Shown here: positions 30,255 to 36,923 of the stretch, one piece after another
Layout: every line of letters starts with the position of its first letter
How positions within the stretch are numbered: the stretch's first letter is position 1
From: a virus
IMG/VR virus record: IMGVR_UViG_3300049846_000628
Location: 1-64,000 of that record
Reading direction: 5' to 3' (one strand)
Length of the DNA: 64,000 nt
Notes under the pieces: model-generated
Database searches by the model: none
Seen by the model: only the letters and a program-made list of their open reading frames with translations
What the model was told of the DNA's origin: nothing
Program-made: the position numbers and the translations under genes

Positions 30255-31217
30255 TTAGTTACCGATACGACCAACAGCAATACGTGCTTTGTTGAGAACA
30301 GAACCTGCGAGAGGAACATAACCCAAATCATCAGCAATCATTTGTGCTTTTGTACTCAGTGCATAGTTCAAAGCACCGCGAATATCAGATGTCTTTGCAC
30401 CGTTACCAGTCTTATAAGCAAGAATCCAAGTCAGAGTAGAGATTGGATATGCACCAGCACCAGAAGGATTAGGACTTTCACCAGCAAGATTGCTATCCAG
30501 GGTAATACTGTTCAGAGCAGCAGCACCAGAGGTTGCAGAAGGAAGAACAAACTTACCTGCCTTATTTTGGATTGCTGCTGCCTGGAGTTTGTTTGCTTTT
30601 ACAAATCCAGTATTCACATAACCGATCGCACCAGGAGTGTTACGAATGGTTCCAGAAACACCTTCATTACCTTTAGCACCAATACCAACAGGCCAATTTA
30701 GTGCCTTACCTACACCATAAGTCCAACCACCGAAAGCATCCAGAGAATTAGTGAATGCAAAAGTAGTTCCAGAACCATCAGAACGATGAACAACTTTGAT
30801 TGCACCAGCAGCACAACCAACTTGCTTATAATCTTTGATACGTCCAGCAAAAATATCCACAGTCTGTTTCTGAGTGAGTTTCAGATTACAACCAGGCTTA
30901 TTATAAGCAACAGCAATCGTTCCACCCACCATAGGAATTTGAACGACACCACGCTTTACTTTTGCTGCTTCCGATGCCTTGATAGGTTCATCAGACGCAC
31001 CAAAATCGACGGTCCCAGCGATGAACTGACGAACACCAGCACCAGAACCGACAGATTGGTAATTAACACGATTTCCAGAAAACGCAGCATAGTCTTGGAA
31101 CCATCGTTGATAAATTGGGGCAGGAAATGTAGCACCCGCACCATTCAAAGCAGGTCCAGCAAATGCAGCAGCAGGAGCAGCAACCAGACCAACAGCAATA
31201 AAGTTTTTGAGTTTCAT
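30255..31217 (-). CDS. pstS: Phosphate-binding protein PstS (320 aa)
   Basis: Signal peptide MKLKNFIAVGLVAAPAAAFA, then ALNGAGATFPAPIYQRWFQD, SVGSGAGVRQFIAGTVDFGA (phosphate loop SGxGxR) and VHRSDGSGTTFAFTN are the PstS landmarks. The periplasmic protein feeds the host Pst ABC transporter, keeping phosphate uptake active for phage DNA synthesis. Start 31217 gives a proper signal peptide. A Pho-box-like direct repeat overlaps its promoter, matching the known control of cyanophage pstS by host PhoBR. Confidence 0.96.
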   Translation of the reverse strand: MKLKNFIAVGLVAAPAAAFAGPALNGAGATFPAPIYQRWFQDYAAFSGNRVNYQSVGSGAGVRQFIAGTVDFGASDEPIKASEAAKVKRGVVQIPMVGGTIAVAYNKPGCNLKLTQKQTVDIFAGRIKDYKQVGCAAGAIKVVHRSDGSGTTFAFTNSLDAFGGWTYGVGKALNWPVGIGAKGNEGVSGTIRNTPGAIGYVNTGFVKANKLQAAAIQNKAGKFVLPSATSGAAALNSITLDSNLAGESPNPSGAGAYPISTLTWILAYKTGNGAKTSDIRGALNYALSTKAQMIADDLGYVPLAGSVLNKARIAVGRIGN

Positions 31218-31241
31218 AAAAAGTGAATAACTTCGTGAATA

Positions 31242-31286
31242 ATTGTACTCGAATAAAATATGAAAGTCCACTAAGATTTAGTTAAG
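31242..31286 (-). promoter_or_regulatory. pstS promoter with Pho-box-like repeats
   Basis: TGGACT (31265-31270), 17-base spacer, TACAAT (31242-31247). Upstream are CTTAACTA (31279-31286) and CTTAGTGG (31268-31275), separated by 3 bases, resembling the cyanobacterial PhoB site of two CTTAACCT-type octamers. The lower repeat overlaps the weak -35, as at activated promoters. Confidence 0.65.
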
Positions 31287-31302
31287 GTTTGGATTTCATA
31301 AA

Positions 31303-31327
31303 AAAGCACCCCATAAAGAGGTGCTTT
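31303..31327 (-). terminator. Rho-independent terminator after porin gene
   Basis: AAAGCACCTC-TTTAT-GGGGTGCTTT followed by T residues on the minus strand, 23 bases after the porin stop. Confidence 0.85.
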
Positions 31328-31349
31328 CACTCATACTATGAGTTGTTTA

Positions 31350-32864
31350 TCAGAACGTAAACTTGGTCTGAATCACACCACCAAAGTTGGAAGATGTACC
31401 AGCAAATGCCTGGTTGTTAGAGGCATAGAACACTGCAGGAGTTACAGTGATATTATCGGACACCTTATACTTGTAGAATACTTCCCACATCGTTGCATCC
31501 TTATCCAGTCCTTCAGCATTACCAGGTTGACCGATGGCGAAACCAGCGGAATTACCCTTAGCAAACACATCAGACCACTGGAGACCAGCATACCAAGTCT
31601 GAGAATCAGTAGCACCAGCAGGAGTTGCCTGACCTGCTGCATCCAGGCTTACGGTGTTCCAACCATAACCACCACTCACAGAAGGAATAATACCAGACTT
31701 AGAGGGTTGCCAATAAGCACTCAGAGAATATCCATTTGAGGTTTGACCAGCAACAAGAGCACCAGACTTACCACCAACAGCATTGAAGGTACGAACACGG
31801 GTGCCTTCAGTACCATAACGGTAACCGAATGCAATACCATAGTTAGGAGCACGATAACCAATCTGAGCAAGAGTGTTCAGAGCACCAGCTTCATTGAACT
31901 CACCCTTAGTGGAATCAGAACCACTTTGAGCAACATAGTTCACGCCAGCGACGAAACCACCTTTACCTTTTTTGGTAGGTTGTACCCATTGAGCACCAAA
32001 ACCAGAACCAGTTGCCTTGTTATAGACACCAGGAGCACCAGCAAGTTGGAAGAAGTCCAGAATCTCCGACTTATATGCAGTAGGAATCCAAGTCATCTCA
32101 GTGTTACGAACCAGAGCACCAGCAGTCAGAGTCACACCCTTAGCAAGTGCAGGGAACTGATAGTAGAGACGGTCAAGAGTAACTGCGTTTGCAGTGCTCT
32201 CTGCCTTATCCAGTTTGAATAGGGAAGAAGATGAACCGAAAGGTTGACTGGAGAAGTTACCAGAACGCAGACGAGTGCGGAGCAGGTCTTTACCAGTGAA
32301 CGAAGTATCAAGGTTCAGACGGAGATCATAGTTGAATGCAGTGTTACCAACATTCGTGCTAGCAGGATTCTTGGAAGTACCAGGAGTCCAAGCATTATCT
32401 ACGCCACCCAGAACAAAGTTTGCTTCACCACGCAGTTTGGTAGTGGTGGAGAACTGGGTTGCTTCCAGTTGACCAACTTTGGTTTCCAGACTTGCAACCT
32501 TACCTTGAATAACGGTGAGTTCGTCACGGAACTCATTAGCAAGACGCTTGAGTTCATCAGTAACTTCAGTCACACGGTCAAGGCAAGCATTCAGGAGTGC
32601 TGCTGCCTCATAGCGAGTCATTGCCTTACCACCAGCAAAAGTGCCGTTGGGGTAACCAGCAACGCAACCATAACGCTCTACAAGGTTGCTGAGTGCCTGA
32701 TATGCCCAGTCAGTAGGTTGCACATCAGAGAATTGGGTGACGCTTGTAGCCTGTTGTGCAGAATATTGATTGACTGCCGCCATATTAAGGTCTGCAGCAT
32801 TCGCGGCAACAGGAGCAACCATTCCCAGAGCAACAGGTGCGAGCATCAGTTGTTTGAGTTTCAT
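31350..32864 (-). CDS. Host-type outer-membrane porin with SLH domain (504 aa)
   Basis: Signal peptide (MKLKQLMLAPVALGMVAPVA ... ANA), an SLH domain (FSDVQPTDWAYQALSNLVER, then GCVAGYPNGTFAGGKAMTRY), a coiled coil (LANEFRDELTVIQGKVASLE) and an OprB-like beta-barrel ending in QTKFTF with terminal Phe for BAM insertion. This is the architecture of Synechococcus Som porins, the main outer-membrane channels. Base composition is richer in GC than its neighbours, hinting at host origin. It may replace or alter host porins for nutrient uptake or exclude other phages. Confidence 0.93.
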   Translation of the reverse strand: MKLKQLMLAPVALGMVAPVAANAADLNMAAVNQYSAQQATSVTQFSDVQPTDWAYQALSNLVERYGCVAGYPNGTFAGGKAMTRYEAAALLNACLDRVTEVTDELKRLANEFRDELTVIQGKVASLETKVGQLEATQFSTTTKLRGEANFVLGGVDNAWTPGTSKNPASTNVGNTAFNYDLRLNLDTSFTGKDLLRTRLRSGNFSSQPFGSSSSLFKLDKAESTANAVTLDRLYYQFPALAKGVTLTAGALVRNTEMTWIPTAYKSEILDFFQLAGAPGVYNKATGSGFGAQWVQPTKKGKGGFVAGVNYVAQSGSDSTKGEFNEAGALNTLAQIGYRAPNYGIAFGYRYGTEGTRVRTFNAVGGKSGALVAGQTSNGYSLSAYWQPSKSGIIPSVSGGYGWNTVSLDAAGQATPAGATDSQTWYAGLQWSDVFAKGNSAGFAIGQPGNAEGLDKDATMWEVFYKYKVSDNITVTPAVFYASNNQAFAGTSSNFGGVIQTKFTF

Positions 32865-32941
32865 AAAGTTTGTTTTTTTAGTACTAAACGACATACTGAG
32901 TTTCCGTGCAAATAGTTGCGGCACGGTCACATCAGGAGTCT

Positions 32942-32970
32942 ATCTTAACATTTTCTTTGGGATCAGTCAA
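32942..32970 (-). promoter_or_regulatory. Host-type promoter of the porin gene
   Basis: TTGACT (32965-32970), 17-base spacer, TAAGAT (32942-32947). An 80-base leader with a CGTGC...GCACG hairpin lies between it and the ATG at 32864. Confidence 0.75.
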
Positions 32971-32986
32971 GCTTTTTGGTCTTTTA

Positions 32987-33058
32987 AGCGGAGTATCGGA
33001 TTCGAACCGACGACATCTAACTTGGAAGGATAGCGTTCTACCACTGAACTAACTCCGC
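32987..33058 (-). tRNA. tRNA-Gly(UCC)
   Basis: Acceptor GCGGAGT/ACTCCGC, anticodon loop CTTCCAA (anticodon TCC), T-arm GTCGG-TTCGAAT-CCGAT. Preceded by its own promoter and a GAAA-tetraloop hairpin (TGGGAGA/TCTCCCA). Confidence 0.95.
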
Positions 33059-33106
33059 AAAGTGGGAGATTTCTCTCCCAGCACATTCCTTCACACGGAC
33101 ATATGA

Positions 33107-33135
33107 AGTATAAGACATAATGAATATTATGTCAA
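33107..33135 (-). promoter_or_regulatory. Internal promoter for tRNA-Gly
   Basis: TTGACA (33130-33135, overlapping the last base of tRNA-Thr), 17-base spacer, TATACT (33107-33112). One of the closest matches to the host consensus in the window. Confidence 0.75.
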
Positions 33136-33206
33136 GCCCCCGACTGGATTTGAACCAGCGACCAACGGTTTACAAAACCGTTGCTCTACCACTGAGCTAC
33201 AAGGGC
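33135..33206 (-). tRNA. tRNA-Thr(UGU)
   Basis: Acceptor GCCCTTG/CGGGGGC with G-U pairs, anticodon stem ACGGT/ACCGT around TTTGTAA (anticodon TGT), T-arm GCTGG-TTCAAAT-CCAGT. Confidence 0.95.
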
Positions 33207-33217
33207 GAAACAGGGGA

Positions 33218-33297
33218 GGCCATCCCCCTGGCCTAAGCGAACTTAGGTCTTAGTTGGAAGGAGAGCTCTTGGACGGAACCGCAGGATCACTTCCAAC
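33218..33297 (-). ncRNA. Structured RNA between tRNA-Asn and tRNA-Thr
   Basis: Not a tRNA. On the minus strand GTTGGAAG (33290-33297) pairs with CTTCCAAC (33253-33260) around a 29-base inner region, followed by CCTAAG-TTCG-CTTAGG (33232-33247) and GGCCA...TGGCC (33218-33233). Three consecutive stems, two perfect, suggest a stable RNA cut from the tRNA transcript, comparable in position to T4 RNAs C and D. No homologue is claimed. Confidence 0.6.
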
Positions 33298-33368
33298 TCC
33301 ACAACCTGGATTCGAACCAGGGACCAAATGATTAACAGTCATCTGCGCTACCGCTGCGCCATTGTGGA
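33297..33368 (-). tRNA. tRNA-Asn(GUU)
   Basis: Acceptor TCCACAA/TTGTGGA, anticodon stem GATGA/TCATT around CTGTTAA (anticodon GTT), T-arm CCTGG-TTCGAAT-CCAGG. Confidence 0.95.
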
Positions 33369-33373
33369 ATGAT

Positions 33374-33475
33374 GGAGTAAGTATAATATATCTCATAAGG
33401 ATATAACAGTGACTTACTCTCTATCACTTTTATATATGGATCATCTTTCTAGGATATCTGCCTAGCGATTACTCC
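33374..33475 (-). ncRNA. Structured RNA between tRNA-Arg and tRNA-Asn (102 nt)
   Basis: A 7-bp closing stem GGAGTAA (33469-33475) / TTACTCC (33374-33380) looks like an acceptor stem, but there is no T-loop consensus. Inside are CTAGG...CCTAG, GTGA...TCAC and TATATC...GATATA hairpins. A four-way fold closed like a tRNA suggests a processed stable RNA. Confidence 0.6.
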
Positions 33476-33478
33476 AAG

Positions 33479-33551
33479 CAGGCAAGGAGGGACTCGAACC
33501 CCCAATCGACATCTTAGAAGGATGCTGCATTATCCATTATGCTACTTGCCC
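33479..33551 (-). tRNA. tRNA-Arg(UCU)
   Basis: Acceptor GGGCAAG/CTTGCCT with one G-U, anticodon stem GCATC/GATGT around CTTCTAA (anticodon TCT), T-arm TGGGG-GTTCGAG-TCCCTC. Decodes AGA, frequent in AT-rich phages. Confidence 0.94.
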
Positions 33552-33586
33552 GTAAGAGACCTCCTGGTTTGTGCATCGTTGATAGG

Positions 33587-33634
33587 CATAGGAGGGGCAG
33601 GTCTTATGCGGAGTTTGGACCCCCGCTGCCTATG
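33587..33634 (-). ncRNA. Structured 5' segment of tRNA transcript
   Basis: Starting a few bases after the promoter at 33640, CATAGG / CCTATG, GGCAG / CTGCC and GCGGGGGT-CCAA-ACTCCGC nest into one interrupted hairpin. No reading frame fits. It may be a leader removed by processing or a third small RNA. Confidence 0.5.
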
Positions 33635-33639
33635 AAAGT

Positions 33640-33675
33640 ATTATAGGATAGAGAGGGGCTTACGTCAAGCCCCTC
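33640..33675 (-). promoter_or_regulatory. Promoter of tRNA cluster fused to terminator
   Basis: TTGACG (33663-33668), 17-base spacer, TATAAT (33640-33645). The hairpin GAGGGGCTT-GACGT-AAGCCCCTC (33653-33675) ends the lysozyme-remnant transcript and contains the -35 box in its loop region. Confidence 0.8.
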
Positions 33676-33691
33676 CAACTATTCTATTGTA

Positions 33692-33964
33692 TCAAACTTC
33701 TACCGTGATCAGTTTGGAAGCATACTCATGAGCATACGAAGTGCGAGCACCGTGATGCCCCCAACCAATCCAACTGTACGCATAGTCCATGTAACGATTG
33801 ATAGATTTACCAGGAGTCTTCATACGACTCTCAATCTCTTTCCATTGGACTTCATTCGTAAGATAACGAAGTTGCGTGTGAAGTTCTGACGGAGAACCAC
33901 CATACTTCTTAGCAAAATCACCCAATCCATAATAACGATTGGCAGATGTCCATTCTAATTTTAT
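33692..33964 (-). pseudogene. Truncated copy of the phage-tail-lysozyme gene
   Basis: The frame reads KLEWTSANRYYGLGDFAKKY, GGSPSELHTQLRYLTNEVQW, ... SWIGWGHHGARTSYAHEYAS, closely matching the last 85 residues of the complete protein at 35581-36276 (FTSASRYYGLGAFAKKIGGN ... EWIGWGHHGARTQYAYDYAK). The match starts at the junction with the stop of the preceding gene (33961-33963), and the catalytic Glu region is missing. A TTG at 33925 could start a short product, but it is most likely a recombination remnant. Confidence 0.8.
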
Positions 33965-34116
33965 TTACCAAGTTCTACTGGTAATTTGATGTCGTTTAGT
34001 TCGTCATAAAGAAGTTTAGCAAAAATAAGATGTGGTTTCTGTCTTGTTTCTATTGCTGAACTTGTAGCAACACTCCACATAATATCAAGTTGTAGTTTAT
34101 CAGGTAGTTTCTTCAT
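33961..34116 (-). CDS. Small hypothetical protein (51 aa)
   Basis: MKKLPDKLQLDIMWSVATSS followed by AIETRQKPHLIFAKLLYDEL. The start lies inside the end of the preceding gene. Its stop marks the exact start of the lysozyme remnant, so this gene may have replaced the missing 5' part. Confidence 0.6.
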   Translation of the reverse strand: MKKLPDKLQLDIMWSVATSSAIETRQKPHLIFAKLLYDELNDIKLPVELGK

Positions 34117-34366
34117 CAGGTAGTTCCTTATTCAAATCAACACCATCTAAAACTTTATCTGCCCATTTTAGTGCTTCAATATTCTCAATAATAGATTTGA
34201 TTTGTTTGAGATTATCATAAAGTTGTTTATTGAAATCATAACATTCAGTCAAATGTTCTATGTTGTTGTCCTCAAAGTTAGTTTCCTCACGGATTTCCCA
34301 AGACAAACCATCCATATCTGCTGCGGTTTCTGTGATAAAGTATTCAAGTGTTTCAAGTAAAGTCAT
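34100..34366 (-). CDS. Hypothetical protein (88 aa)
   Basis: Helical and acidic: MTLLETLEYFITETAADMDG ... NKQLYDNLKQIKSIIENIEA. Third gene of a four-gene early-type operon; overlaps both neighbours. No domain recognised. Confidence 0.65.
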   Translation of the reverse strand: MTLLETLEYFITETAADMDGLSWEIREETNFEDNNIEHLTECYDFNKQLYDNLKQIKSIIENIEALKWADKVLDGVDLNKELPDEETT

Positions 34367-34544
34367 CAGTTTTCCCCATAGATACTTCTACTTCCATTTC
34401 ATTCATAATCATTTGAAGTTTTTTGACTATATTGGTTCGTGCTTCCTCTGTGGAAGAACCAGTCCAATAATCACCGTGACTTATGGAGTGTAGCACAGTA
34501 TCGGTGAGAATGTATAAATCTAATGATGTGAGTTTAGTCATCAT
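34353..34544 (-). CDS. Hypothetical protein (63 aa)
   Basis: MMTKLTSLDLYILTDTVLHS then ISHGDYWTGSSTEEARTNIV. The sequence SSTEEARxxIVKKLQxIMxEM suggests a helical C-terminus. The second Met is an equal start choice. Overlaps the first gene by 11 bases. Confidence 0.65.
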   Translation of the reverse strand: MMTKLTSLDLYILTDTVLHSISHGDYWTGSSTEEARTNIVKKLQMIMNEMEVEVSMGKTDDFT

Positions 34545-34752
34545 CAGAACTCCATTTGGTGCTTACATTACTTCTTTCCCAACCTTCATCATAACCCACT
34601 TTGAAGCCTTCTGTGTAGATTAGAGCAGCAAACTTCAAGAGTTGTCGTTCCCAACACTCCCAGTAATCTGATTGTGTCCCATCATCTTTTTCACCCACGA
34701 ATGTATCAAACCCACAGGTTTTAGCAAGTTTTAGGATTTGTTCGTTAGTCAT
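34534..34752 (-). CDS. Hypothetical protein (72 aa), first of operon
   Basis: MTNEQILKLAKTCGFDTFVG, then KFAALIYTEGFKVGYDEGWE. A distant relative is the 57-residue gene at 6.9 kb (FAQEVFQMGYNEG). Its leader and start are 36/37 identical to those of the gene at 7521. Confidence 0.7.
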   Translation of the reverse strand: MTNEQILKLAKTCGFDTFVGEKDDGTQSDYWECWERQLLKFAALIYTEGFKVGYDEGWERSNVSTKWSSDDD

Positions 34753-34780
34753 CGGTTTGGTTGCTTATGAGAGTATTATA
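34744..34780 (-). repeat. 37-bp leader copy B (shared with 7513-7549)
   Basis: Contains TATAAT (34775-34780), the leader CTCATAAGCAACCAAACCG and the start codon with MTN. The upstream -35 region here is weaker (TTTAAA) than at copy A. The conservation through the leader suggests selection on it. Confidence 0.8.
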
Positions 34781-34832
34781 AGACATCAAGAGGCATCTTT
34801 AAAGTGTCTCTGTGCCAGTTCTTCAAGTGTCA

Positions 34833-35483
34833 TCAAACAACTCTACCATACCAAAAACCACTTGGAAGTTCATCAATAGAATTTATATATTTGTTTTCAT
34901 TTCCATTTGTAATCCACTTTTTACCATAACAAGGATTTTTCTCACCAAGTTTTGCCTGAATATGTTTTCTTTTTGTTTCTGGATTTTGATGAGATTTGAT
35001 TGCTGCCTGTCTATGTTTCTCAACTATTTCTGGACGATTATGTGCTAATTTTCCACTTCTACTTTTTTTATTTTTGATTTCTGGTTTATTCAAAGTTCTA
35101 ATCAAGTTTTTTCTTGCTTTCTCTTTAAGTTTTGGATTACTCATAGGATTGTATTCTGTTTTCATCAACTCACTTCTTTTCTTATTTGCTTCTTCACCAG
35201 CACCTTTATTACAATAAAATCCAGTAGAAGTTTGTTTTGCTCTATTAGCAAAGTGTGGATTTTTATCTACTTCATAAAAGTCGTGGAGAGCACATTCTGC
35301 TGCCAGGGCTTTCTCCACACTATCAAAAGTTTCTAATATTATTTTTTGAGTTGGATTGAAAGTTTTATCTTTGAAACTTCCAAAATAACTTACATCTTCT
35401 TCTGGAAGACATTTACATTCTCTTTTTCCAATATATCCCCTTCCATATTCCTCATAGGAATAATACACATAAAAGTGTTTCAT
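34833..35483 (-). CDS. GIY-YIG homing endonuclease with NUMOD3 repeats (216 aa)
   Basis: FYVYYSYEEYGRGYIGKREC is the GIY-YIG motif, followed by Glu in EKALAAECALHDFY. The C-terminal half carries KRSELMKTEYNPMSNPKLKE and similar units, plus LGEKNPCYGKKWITNGNENK and NSIDELPSGFWYGR, typical of SegB/SegC-like enzymes. It lies between the complete lysozyme gene and its remnant. Its leader repeats the cassette seen at 8.7 kb. Confidence 0.88.
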   Translation of the reverse strand: MKHFYVYYSYEEYGRGYIGKRECKCLPEEDVSYFGSFKDKTFNPTQKIILETFDSVEKALAAECALHDFYEVDKNPHFANRAKQTSTGFYCNKGAGEEANKKRSELMKTEYNPMSNPKLKEKARKNLIRTLNKPEIKNKKSRSGKLAHNRPEIVEKHRQAAIKSHQNPETKRKHIQAKLGEKNPCYGKKWITNGNENKYINSIDELPSGFWYGRVV

Positions 35484-35492
35484 ACTACTCTA

Positions 35493-35584
35493 ACTTGCTG
35501 ACATTACTATTTATACAAGAAAGGAGTGCCGAAGCACTCCAATCTCACCTGAAAAGTGTCAGCAAGTCAGGTAAAGTTATTTAG
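35493..35584 (-). promoter_or_regulatory. Antisense-like cassette before GIY-YIG gene (second copy)
   Basis: Minus strand in order: CTAAATA late-type box (35578-35584) on the lysozyme stop; hairpin ACCTG-16 nt-CAGGT (35547-35572) whose loop holds ACTTGCTGACA (35557-35567); UUCG terminator GGAGTGC-TTCG-GCACTCC (35523-35540); TATAAATA (35508-35515); then TGTCAGCAAGT (35493-35503), the exact complement of the loop, 9 bases before the start codon. Stem, loop length and order equal those at 8659-8757 though loop sequences differ. Confidence 0.7.
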
Positions 35585-36276
35585 ACATCAGCAAGAACCA
35601 ATCGTTTAGCATAGTCATAAGCATATTGTGTTCTTGCTCCATGGTGTCCCCATCCAATCCATTCATAGGCATAATTCATATACCTATCAATAGATTTTCC
35701 AGAAACTCTCATTCTGTTTTCAATACTCTTCCATTGTGGTTCAGTAGTAATATACCGAAGTTGAGTATCAGCAGTAGAAGGATTGCCTCCTATTTTTTTA
35801 GCAAAAGCACCCAGTCCATAATAACGAGAAGCAGAAGTAAATTGTATCAAACCATAACCTCTTCCACAATTATAGTATGAGGTTCTACTACCACCTTCGC
35901 AAATGTTAGGAATAAAAGTTGATTCCTGACGAATATTTCCCATAATGGTAGCAAGGGCGTTTCTGTCTTTAATTCCAATGTCCTGGAAATAATCCAGGGC
36001 AACATTTTCATTTTCATTACACCCTTTACAAATTAACCTTTTTTCTTTTGGCTTTGGTAATGCAACCTCTCGGATTGCTGTCTTCTTTTCATCTACAAGA
36101 TCAAACTCTTTGATAATAGCAAATGGTTTGGTTGTTGGTTCCACTGGTGGTGGAGGACCTTGCATCTTGTAGTTGACGAATGGCAGTGATGCCGTACTGG
36201 TTGTAACCGATGCCAGAAGAGGCAGGGCTACTGTAAAGAAATTTTGCACTAGTTTTAATTGAACTCTACATCCCAA
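35581..36276 (-). CDS. Phage-tail-lysozyme-like muramidase with signal segment (231 aa)
   Basis: Residues about 90-231 match the phage tail lysozyme domain: ALATIMGNIRQESTFIPNIC (catalytic Glu in RQES), GRGYGLIQFTSASRYYGLGA, and WIGWGHHGARTQYAYDYAKR. An N-terminal hydrophobic stretch (NFFTVALPLLASVTTSTAS) may export it, and a CKGC pair lies at about 83. No ATG is present; TTG 36276 or GTG 36249 must start it. A partial duplicate lies at 33.7-33.96 kb. Confidence 0.85.
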   Translation of the reverse strand: MGCRVQLKLVQNFFTVALPLLASVTTSTASLPFVNYKMQGPPPPVEPTTKPFAIIKEFDLVDEKKTAIREVALPKPKEKRLICKGCNENENVALDYFQDIGIKDRNALATIMGNIRQESTFIPNICEGGSRTSYYNCGRGYGLIQFTSASRYYGLGAFAKKIGGNPSTADTQLRYITTEPQWKSIENRMRVSGKSIDRYMNYAYEWIGWGHHGARTQYAYDYAKRLVLADV

Positions 36277-36461
36277 TAGAGAAAGCGCACTTCCCCTCTC
36301 TCAAGGGGCAATCTCCTGGGCTCTAATTTCACATCAAAATCTCATGATGTAATCCCTGTAAAGGGATTTTTCATAATAAGTTTTTATTTAGGTTTTGTCA
36401 AGTAGTCCAGTTTGGAAACCGCCTTACTAAATACAAATGTATATTTACCACCACTAGAGCA
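36277..36461. promoter_or_regulatory. Divergent intergenic region with lysozyme promoter and leader
   Basis: For the minus strand, TTGACA (36396-36401), 17-base spacer, TATTAT (36373-36378) is a strong host-type promoter. The lysozyme leader folds into AATCCC-TTTACA-GGGATT, ACATCA...TGATGT and CCCCT...AGGGG hairpins. A 25-codon GTG frame (36255-36332, KLEPRRLPLERGEVRF) overlaps the lysozyme start but is weakly supported. For the plus strand, a CTAAATA late-type box precedes 36462. Confidence 0.65.
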
Positions 36462-36923
36462 ATGAAAAGATTAGCACTGGTCTTTTCGTTATTTTTTACT
36501 ACACCTGCTTTTGCTGCTGAAATTACAAACAAAATTGTTGACTCCGTACAATTAGGCGTTCAGGGTGCAGCGGTCCAATCAAATAGAGTAGGTGCTTCCT
36601 ACTCAGTCTCAGGAACAAATATCGACGTTACAACTCTTGGTGGAGTTGGCGGCGCAGGTTCCTACAACATCAATACAAACGGTGCGGCATTTAGTTTTGC
36701 CGAAACCTCCATTACTGCAGATACTGTCGTCACCACACAGTCGGCGGCTTCTGGAACAATTGCTTCACCAAATCTCTATAGCGATTCTACCACTCAATTA
36801 GGTGGTTCTGCTGGTTCTCTTGCAGGAACTTTAAGCCCAACTGGTGTTCCTACTGTTACTGCAGGTGGTCCTGGAACCACTGCAACTGCTCAAAGAACGG
36901 TTGAACTGAGCGTATTCAAGTGA
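36462..36923 (+). CDS. Secreted repeat protein 1 (153 aa)
   Basis: Signal peptide MKRLALVFSLFFTTPAFAAE, then a beta-rich domain with SYSVSGTNIDVTTLGGVGGA followed by GSYNINTNGAAFSFAETS. The same pattern recurs in the next gene (SYTVTGTNINIPDRPGPGAN, INQGAPFQFSETQ). It heads a plus-strand operon of exported small proteins. Function unknown; an envelope-modifying role is possible. Confidence 0.75.
   Translation: MKRLALVFSLFFTTPAFAAEITNKIVDSVQLGVQGAAVQSNRVGASYSVSGTNIDVTTLGGVGGAGSYNINTNGAAFSFAETSITADTVVTTQSAASGTIASPNLYSDSTTQLGGSAGSLAGTLSPTGVPTVTAGGPGTTATAQRTVELSVFK

Noticed and set aside
32244-32915. 223-codon plus-strand frame opposite the porin
   Set aside because: It is the reverse-frame shadow of a GC-richer gene; no ribosome site and composition unlike real proteins.
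33374-33475. Degenerate tRNA
   Set aside because: It has an acceptor-like stem but no T-loop, D-loop or anticodon arm of normal size; listed as structured RNA instead.
36255-36332. 25-codon GTG frame in the lysozyme leader
   Set aside because: It lacks a ribosome site, overlaps the lysozyme start and lies in a region explained by leader hairpins.
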